Source: DATHNF01 sp035486285
GTDB taxonomy: Bacteria; Patescibacteriota; Saccharimonadia; Saccharimonadales; UBA4665
Assembly: GCA_035486285.1 (NCBI GenBank)
Contig: DATHNF010000001.1
Coordinates: 1 to 14,047, forward strand
Length of the DNA stretch: 14,047 nucleotides
Direction of reading: 5' to 3'
The translations under genes were made by a program, and so were the position numbers. Under the pieces are notes generated by a model. That model was not told where the DNA came from, searched no databases, and saw only the letters and a list, made by a program, of their open reading frames with translations. Shown piece by piece: positions 12,940-14,047 of the stretch. The stretch's first letter is position 1; each line of letters begins with the position of its first letter.

Positions 12940-13656
12940 TTAAGCGTCTGAAGCTTCCATCAGCCGCGCGTGAATAACGGGATGGATTGCTTGACGGGGG
13001 AGTAGCAGCATAGCTACAAATCCGGTCGCCGTCTTGCGCTTTTTTTCAGCCGGGTCTAAATCCTCGAACTGTTGATACCTAGCTCGCCATTCTTCATACG
13101 AGCCTACATTGGGAACATGTTGTGAGACGTGCGTGTATGCATCATGGAGTTCTTCTTCGGAAAAATCACCAGGCATAGCCGTTTCGGGCATTAGGTCGAC
13201 AAACCTGTCGAAAAAGAGTCGTGGGGTTACCAGCACTGTGTGTACGTTCCGCTGCACTGCTAATATCCCTATGATTTGAAATGGAGTATCCTCAACTTCT
13301 GGAGATTCGGCGTACTCTCTAAGGATTGATCCAAGTTCATCGGCCAATGGTTCCGCCTCATCTTCTGGTGGAATAGGTACCGAACCACGCACTTCTTCCA
13401 GGCACGCTTCCTTAATCAAGCCAGCAATGCCCGCGGTTTTACCAGAAGGAGGAAAGAATTCTTGACGTATAAGAGGGTCCAAATCATCCGGGGTAATGTA
13501 GGCTACCATTCGTTGGACGGGGTCAAGCGCCCTTGATGCTAGCAGGTCGGGCGGTCCGAAATCTACAATATCAAACAGCTCACTGTGTCCTCCGGCGGTC
13601 ATCGCTATCATATTAAGAGAGGCTGAGTCTATTTGCTGGCGATACGTCTCTGTCAT
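12940..13656 (-). CDS. Hypothetical acidic soluble protein
   Basis: The protein is 238 aa from ATG 13656 (MTETYRQQ), or 242 aa from ATG 13668. I prefer the inner start because a promoter-like TAGACA-17-AAATAT places the transcript start between the two. It is rich in Glu and Asp (for example PPEDEAEPLADELGSILREYAESPEVED) with no signal peptide. A short hydrophobic stretch (FQIIGILAVQRNVHTVLVTP) looks like a buried beta-alpha core rather than a membrane helix. A helical region with YEEWRARYQQFEDLDPAEKKRK follows, then a hydrophobic end. I recognise no family. It lies 20 nt from the end of ftsK and converges with it; there is no clear terminator between them. Confidence 0.75.
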   Translation of the reverse strand: MTETYRQQIDSASLNMIAMTAGGHSELFDIVDFGPPDLLASRALDPVQRMVAYITPDDLDPLIRQEFFPPSGKTAGIAGLIKEACLEEVRGSVPIPPEDEAEPLADELGSILREYAESPEVEDTPFQIIGILAVQRNVHTVLVTPRLFFDRFVDLMPETAMPGDFSEEELHDAYTHVSQHVPNVGSYEEWRARYQQFEDLDPAEKKRKTATGFVAMLLLPRQAIHPVIHARLMEASDA

Positions 13657-13666
13657 AGTCCAGTAC

Positions 13667-13695
13667 ATATTTTCATAATTTAGGAATTCTGTCTA
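13667..13695 (-). promoter_or_regulatory. Weak candidate promoter of the gene at 13656
   Basis: On the minus strand TAGACA (13695-13690, 5/6 match) and AAATAT (13672-13667, 3/6 match) are separated by 17 nt. The predicted start is about 4 nt before ATG 13656, again almost leaderless. The -10 is poor, so this is tentative. Confidence 0.35.
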
Positions 13696-13705
13696 GTTTG
13701 GTGTA

Positions 13706-13734
13706 TTGATTACTTAGCCCATATATAGTATTAT
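13706..13734 (+). promoter_or_regulatory. Promoter of rpsF
   Basis: TTGATT (13706-13711), a 17-nt spacer and TATTAT (13729-13734) make a good sigma-70 type promoter. Transcription should begin near 13741. A 6-bp inverted repeat, ATAGTA (13725-13730) with TACTAT (13740-13745), brackets the -10 and may be chance. Confidence 0.65.
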
Positions 13735-13740
13735 TTAGGT

Positions 13741-13823
13741 ACTATTAACTTCAGCTCATGACCTCTCGTGTATGTGGGCTGTCCTCGTCAAACGGCGGGG
13801 TAACCGAAGGAAGGAACAAAGCT
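13741..13823 (+). promoter_or_regulatory. rpsF 5' leader, possible autoregulatory site
   Basis: This is an untranslated leader of about 83 nt, long for this window. A hairpin CCTCG (13783-13787) / CGGGG (13796-13800, one G-T) is followed at once by TAACCGAAGGAAGG, so a CCG lies just before the ribosome binding site. Known rpsF leaders bind the S6-S18 complex through a conserved CCG in a structured element near the ribosome binding site. The resemblance here is loose, and the assignment is an inference. Confidence 0.35.
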
Positions 13824-14047
13824 TTGAATCAGTACGAAATTGCCGTATTGTACCACCCCGACTTGGAAGTCGACCTCACAAAGGCCGAAGACCGTGTCAA
13901 GAAAATTATCGCCGACAATGGCGGTAAGGTAGTCAGTGCCGACAACTGGGGTAAGCGCAAGCTAGCCTACAACATCAAGGGCAACGAGCATGCCTTGTAT
14001 GTTTTCTACACTGTAGAGTTACCCGGCGAAGGTGTTCAAAAAGTAGA
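13824..14047 (+). CDS. rpsF: 30S ribosomal protein S6, 3' partial
   Basis: S6 binds the central domain of 16S rRNA together with S18. The frame runs off the window after about 74 codons. The visible sequence fits the family: NQYEIAVLYHPDLEVDLTKAEDRV, then IIADNGGKVVSADNWGKRKLAYNI with the conserved Asp-x-Trp-Gly-Lys-Arg-x-Leu-Ala-Tyr block, then HALYVFYTVELPG. I choose the TTG at 13824 because AAGG (13811-13814) stands 9 nt before it and the protein then begins where S6 normally does. An in-frame ATG at 13758 would add 22 residues but has no ribosome binding site. In most bacteria rpsF is followed by ssb and rpsR, which would lie beyond this window. Confidence 0.92.
   Translation, partial: MNQYEIAVLYHPDLEVDLTKAEDRVKKIIADNGGKVVSADNWGKRKLAYNIKGNEHALYVFYTVELPGEGVQKV

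Noticed and set aside
1..14047. Alternative genetic code with UGA as an amino acid
   Set aside because: TGA ends the gene at 2094 and ftsK exactly where the proteins should end, and no internal TGA is needed in any conserved gene.
1..14047. CRISPR arrays, tRNA or rRNA genes, complete insertion sequences
   Set aside because: I saw no regularly spaced repeats, no cloverleaf-like segments in the short intergenic spaces, and no transposase-like protein.

Overview
The window is about 14 kb of compact bacterial chromosome, roughly half G+C. The gene set is truB, rpsO, pnp, a family 4 uracil-DNA glycosylase, an RNase J, ftsK and rpsF, with several lineage-specific hypothetical and small membrane proteins. 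The housekeeping proteins look like those of the Candidate Phyla Radiation (Patescibacteria). My best guess is Candidatus Saccharibacteria, based on protein style and gene neighbourhood only. TGA is used as an ordinary stop (ends of the gene at 2094 and of ftsK), so the UGA-glycine code of Gracilibacteria/SR1 is not supported.

Layout. 2-1135: 3' part of a proline-rich, low-complexity gene. 1245-2054: truB, carrying an in-frame palindromic repeat. 2094-3223: two separately promoted hypothetical genes with hydrophobic segments. 3289-5986: rpsO and pnp, separated by a strongly structured spacer. 5973-7242: four small membrane-protein genes in a tightly overlapping chain that runs from the end of pnp into the glycosylase gene (7229-7945), which itself carries a second, different palindromic insertion. 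7985-8060: a dispersed-type palindromic repeat in front of the RNase J gene (8099-10231). 10228-10590 (minus): an Arg-rich hypothetical, convergent with the RNase J gene and divergent from ftsK (10727-12919). 12940-13656 (minus): an acidic hypothetical. 13824 to the end: rpsF, with a leader of about 80 nt.

Function. PNPase and RNase J are the two main processive 3' and 5' RNA decay activities expected in such a cell. They sit near rpsO and truB, so the left two thirds is an RNA processing and translation neighbourhood. FtsK serves chromosome segregation at division, and S6 belongs to the small ribosomal subunit. The four membrane proteins are unrecognised. Two of them share an architecture: N-terminal anchor, Cys-containing outside domain with an [FY]G[WL]PF motif, C-terminal membrane helix.

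The main unusual points are: (i) four palindromic or hairpin elements within 6.5 kb, two of them inside housekeeping reading frames and kept in frame; (ii) a glycosylase that has lost the iron-sulphur cysteines typical of its family; (iii) several genes whose -10 box lies only about 6-13 nt before the start codon, suggesting near-leaderless mRNAs; (iv) the uncharacterised membrane-protein cassette; and (v) a dyad over the -10 box in the divergent promoter region before ftsK.
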